Shown here piece by piece: positions 61,891 to 64,000 of a stretch of 64,000 bases of DNA. Position 1 is the first letter of the stretch, and each line of letters opens with the position of its first letter. The stretch is from Sitta carolinensis. Lineage: Eukaryota > Chordata > Aves > Passeriformes > Sittidae. Where the stretch lies: positions 111,574,410-111,638,409 of the forward strand of contig CM063284.1 of assembly GCA_032173965.1 (NCBI GenBank), given 5' to 3'. Below the pieces are notes generated by a model. That model was not told the origin of the DNA, searched no databases, and worked only from the letters and a program-made list of their open reading frames with translations. Both the position numbers and the translations under genes were made by a program.

Positions 61891-62106
61891 ATGCCAAAGA
61901 GCAGTCCTGACATTTTGGCCTTGTTTTTCTTTCTGCTCTTCCATGTGTGTATATTATTACATGGAAGTATGCTGAGAGTTAGTTTTCCATGTAAAAATGT
62001 GATGAAAATGGAAGGAGGACTTGAGATTTTGGCCAGTTCTTCTACATTTTTTTTCCAGTGTATAAGTCTTTACAGCACAGACAGAAGAGAATGTGGAAAC
62101 AGCTGA
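61891..62106 (+). CDS. Candidate small secreted or membrane peptide, 71 aa
   Basis: The ORF starts at ATG 61891 (A at -3) and ends at 62106. Residues 8-23 form a strongly hydrophobic segment (ILALFFFLLFHVCILL) after a short polar N-terminus with one lysine, like a signal peptide or single membrane anchor. The remaining ~46 residues contain three cysteines. It lies about 70 bases below a good TATA box and 187 bases before AATAAA, forming a compact single-exon-like unit of about 480 bases. No family is recognised, and ORFs of this length are common by chance here. Confidence 0.22.
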   Translation: MPKSSPDILALFFFLLFHVCILLHGSMLRVSFPCKNVMKMEGGLEILASSSTFFFQCISLYSTDRRECGNS

Positions 62107-62292
62107 AAATTAAGTTGCTCTTCTCCTCCCTAGGTCTAAACTCATCATTTCTCTGCGTATTTTGGAAAAGCTGCTTTCCAAATATGAGCTTCACAGAGTT
62201 ACCATGGCCTTGTATTTGCATTCTGTGCCTCATCACTAGGAGCAGCTGAACTAGTTTAAATTCTCAAAAGCAATGAGAAATTCACTAGAGAC

Positions 62293-62298
62293 AATAAA
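62293..62298 (+). terminator. Poly(A) signal AATAAA
   Basis: Canonical hexamer 187 bases after the stop of the 71-aa ORF. A modest TG-containing stretch (gactagtgtgaagt, 62321-62334) lies at a suitable distance downstream. Confidence 0.3.
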
Positions 62299-63794
62299 TC
62301 ATAGACATCATGAACTTCTGACTAGTGTGAAGTCATTCAGAAATATATTTCCCACCAGATTTCTGCAGTCTGTGGTATTCCCATCAGGTGATTAATCCTC
62401 TGTCAGGGTGCAAAAGGAGACAAGAAAATACAGCAGATAAGGAATACAACACTGATTATGCTTCCAGACTCTTTGGGTGATAGAAACACACTGCAATCAG
62501 TTGAAATGCCTTGCACTGCATGTCTTTTAAAAATTCTAAATTATGACTGAAGTGATAAAGTGCTCTGAAATATAGATATGTGAATGCATGTAGGGGACTG
62601 TAGGTGCAAAGAATAAAAAAAAAAAAACTAAAACCCAGTGCATTATTTTTTATGACTAGCTGAAAATACGTATTTTTTTATAGTTCTAAGGTTTTTAGGT
62701 TTTATTTTTTCCCTTTGGGCTTGGAAAGCAGTCCCTGAAGTGTAAGAGGAACACACAATATTTGAAATTGTCTGTTACAGTGATTACTGTCACTATAGGC
62801 CTCTGAGTGTGCTTGCACTCATAGGAAAACTTGGCAGCACTGGATGTTAGCAGATGCTTAAAGATTGAGTAAAAGTGGAGAGGAGCACAGGTGTATAAAC
62901 CCAGGAGAAAGAACAACTTAGTGAACAGGAATTATGATTAAATACAAGAAAGAAGACTGGGTTGGTTGTGTTCGAGTGAAAGATGCAATTTTTCTGTTGC
63001 AGAGCTTGAAGAGATTTTGACTGAAATCAGGGATTTAAAAGAAAAAAGTGGATGCCCTTAAACCCTTTTTCCCTGAATGACTCTAAATGTTGTGGTGATT
63101 GCTGTTTGACCTGACTGGCAGTGTCTGAATGGGAAGGGGTGGAAATGAAGTTTGGATTCTGATTCTGATTGAAATTCTGCGAGGAATGCAAGGAGAGTAG
63201 CTTTTGGCTTCAGTCCTTGTCTCTTCTTGAATGGTTAAAAGGAAGAGAGTGCCATGTAATCAGAACTGAAATTTCATTAAAGGCATGGAACAGATTGTGT
63301 GGCTCTCATTTACACCTGCATGAATTTGGATTTGGTCCACGAAGCCCAACTACACACTGGTGGGACTGAGCCTGGTGTCTTATGCGTGGTCCCTGAGTCT
63401 GGCCGCTGTGGCGGGCGAGCTGCTATCAGGAAATGGGGCATGTGTTTCTGTCCTCAGATCTGTGTGCTAAGTGCTAGGCCTGGCCTGACAGATGTTAAAG
63501 TGTCTCTGAGTAAGCAGGGAAAATATATACAAAAGTTTCCTATTACGGCTGGAATAAACAATTTCTTAACTTTTGTGTATGCTTGTCTTTCAGAGAGGCA
63601 CAGTGCTCTCACTCTGTAAGAACACTGATTAATTGTCTCAGTTCCTCTGGATCCCAGCACCTCTGGAACCTGTGAGAAATTCCTTTTCATACTACTACGT
63701 TGGCTTCTAAAAAAAAATTAAGTGCTTCATAAGCATAAATTAATTCAGCCAAACAGCATTTCTGTGATGTGGGAAAACCTGTGATGCCTACCTG
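62299..63794. other. Intergenic, no supported gene
   Basis: An A12 run at 62617-62628. 63280-63345 contains CATTTACACCTGCATGAATT, reminiscent of the old sauropsid repeat words. The plus ORF 63299-63619 starts inside this and is unsupported. Confidence 0.5.
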
Positions 63795-63890
63795 ACACCA
63801 CTTACTTGACTTGCTTAATATTACAAACTGAATCAGTGATGTAGATAAGAACCAAACTCGGGATCCCTACTTTTGACCTCCTTGCTTTCA
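63795..63890 (-). mobile_element. Possible MIR-like relic
   Basis: CACTTACTTGACTTGCTTAA, ATTACAAACTG, then AACCAAACTCGGGATCCCTA and TTTTGACCTCC follow the reverse-complement MIR order (AAGTGACTTGCCCAAGGTCACAC, CGGGATT.GAACCC, TCTGACTCC) with heavy divergence. Confidence 0.35.
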
Positions 63891-64000
63891 TGCAGTGAAT
63901 GCAGACATGGCAAACTTGCAATATTCAACAAGTGGTTGGATTGTGACTAGTGCACCTTTGCATGATAGTGCAAAAGCAATTCCTTTTGTGAAATCCTCCT

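Noticed and set aside
1..64000. CRISPR arrays, operons, phage or bacterial genes, tRNA or rRNA genes
   Set aside because: No regularly spaced repeats, no ribosome-binding sites with dense ORFs, and no tRNA B-box or rRNA sequence was found; the sequence is vertebrate.

Overview
The window looks like a gene-poor stretch of a bird chromosome. Many 5'-truncated CR1 LINEs with typical avian ends are present (octamer tails such as ATTCTATG or ATTCTGTG). Very old amniote repeats also occur, there are no L1, Alu or other mammalian signatures, and the background is AT-rich with a single CpG island. Nothing suggests a bacterial, viral or organellar source. Most open reading frames in the window are chance, CR1-derived, or forced by homopolymers.

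Gene content is sparse. Bases 1-174 read open in frame 1 as the last 57 codons of a protein whose upstream exons lie outside the window. A plausible 3'UTR and poly(A) site follow at 901-906. No complete, recognisable protein gene is present. Weaker gene-like signals are: an isolated CpG island (5558-6100); a CRE plus TATA-like pair (27003-27117); a compact TATA / signal-peptide ORF / AATAAA unit (61808-62298); and isolated splice-bounded open segments at 24060, 36148, 49533 and 53558. All of these need transcript evidence.

Repeats by region. At 1432-1849 a minus-strand CR1 tail is fused to an almost full-length U6 snRNA pseudogene, which looks like a U6-LINE template-switch chimera. At 5222-6700 two CR1 fragments converge on the CpG island and a further CR1 abuts the right-hand one. 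A long CR1 lies at 10443-11213, a much older CR1 at 17399-17650, and younger CR1 tails at 35028-35484 and 48962-49082. MIR-like relics lie near 25520 and 39871, with weaker ones near 55277 and 63795. The homopolymer tracts include a 39-A run (45923-45961) and a 39-T run (51528-51566).

The most interesting items are the U6-CR1 chimera, a 102-nt near-perfect stem-loop (38946-39047) whose wobble pattern favours a plus-strand RNA, the compact secreted-peptide-like unit near 61.8 kb, and the CR1-bracketed CpG island. The rest is intronic or intergenic DNA, with a few stretches that look like conserved regulatory elements. That last point is inference, because no alignment could be run.
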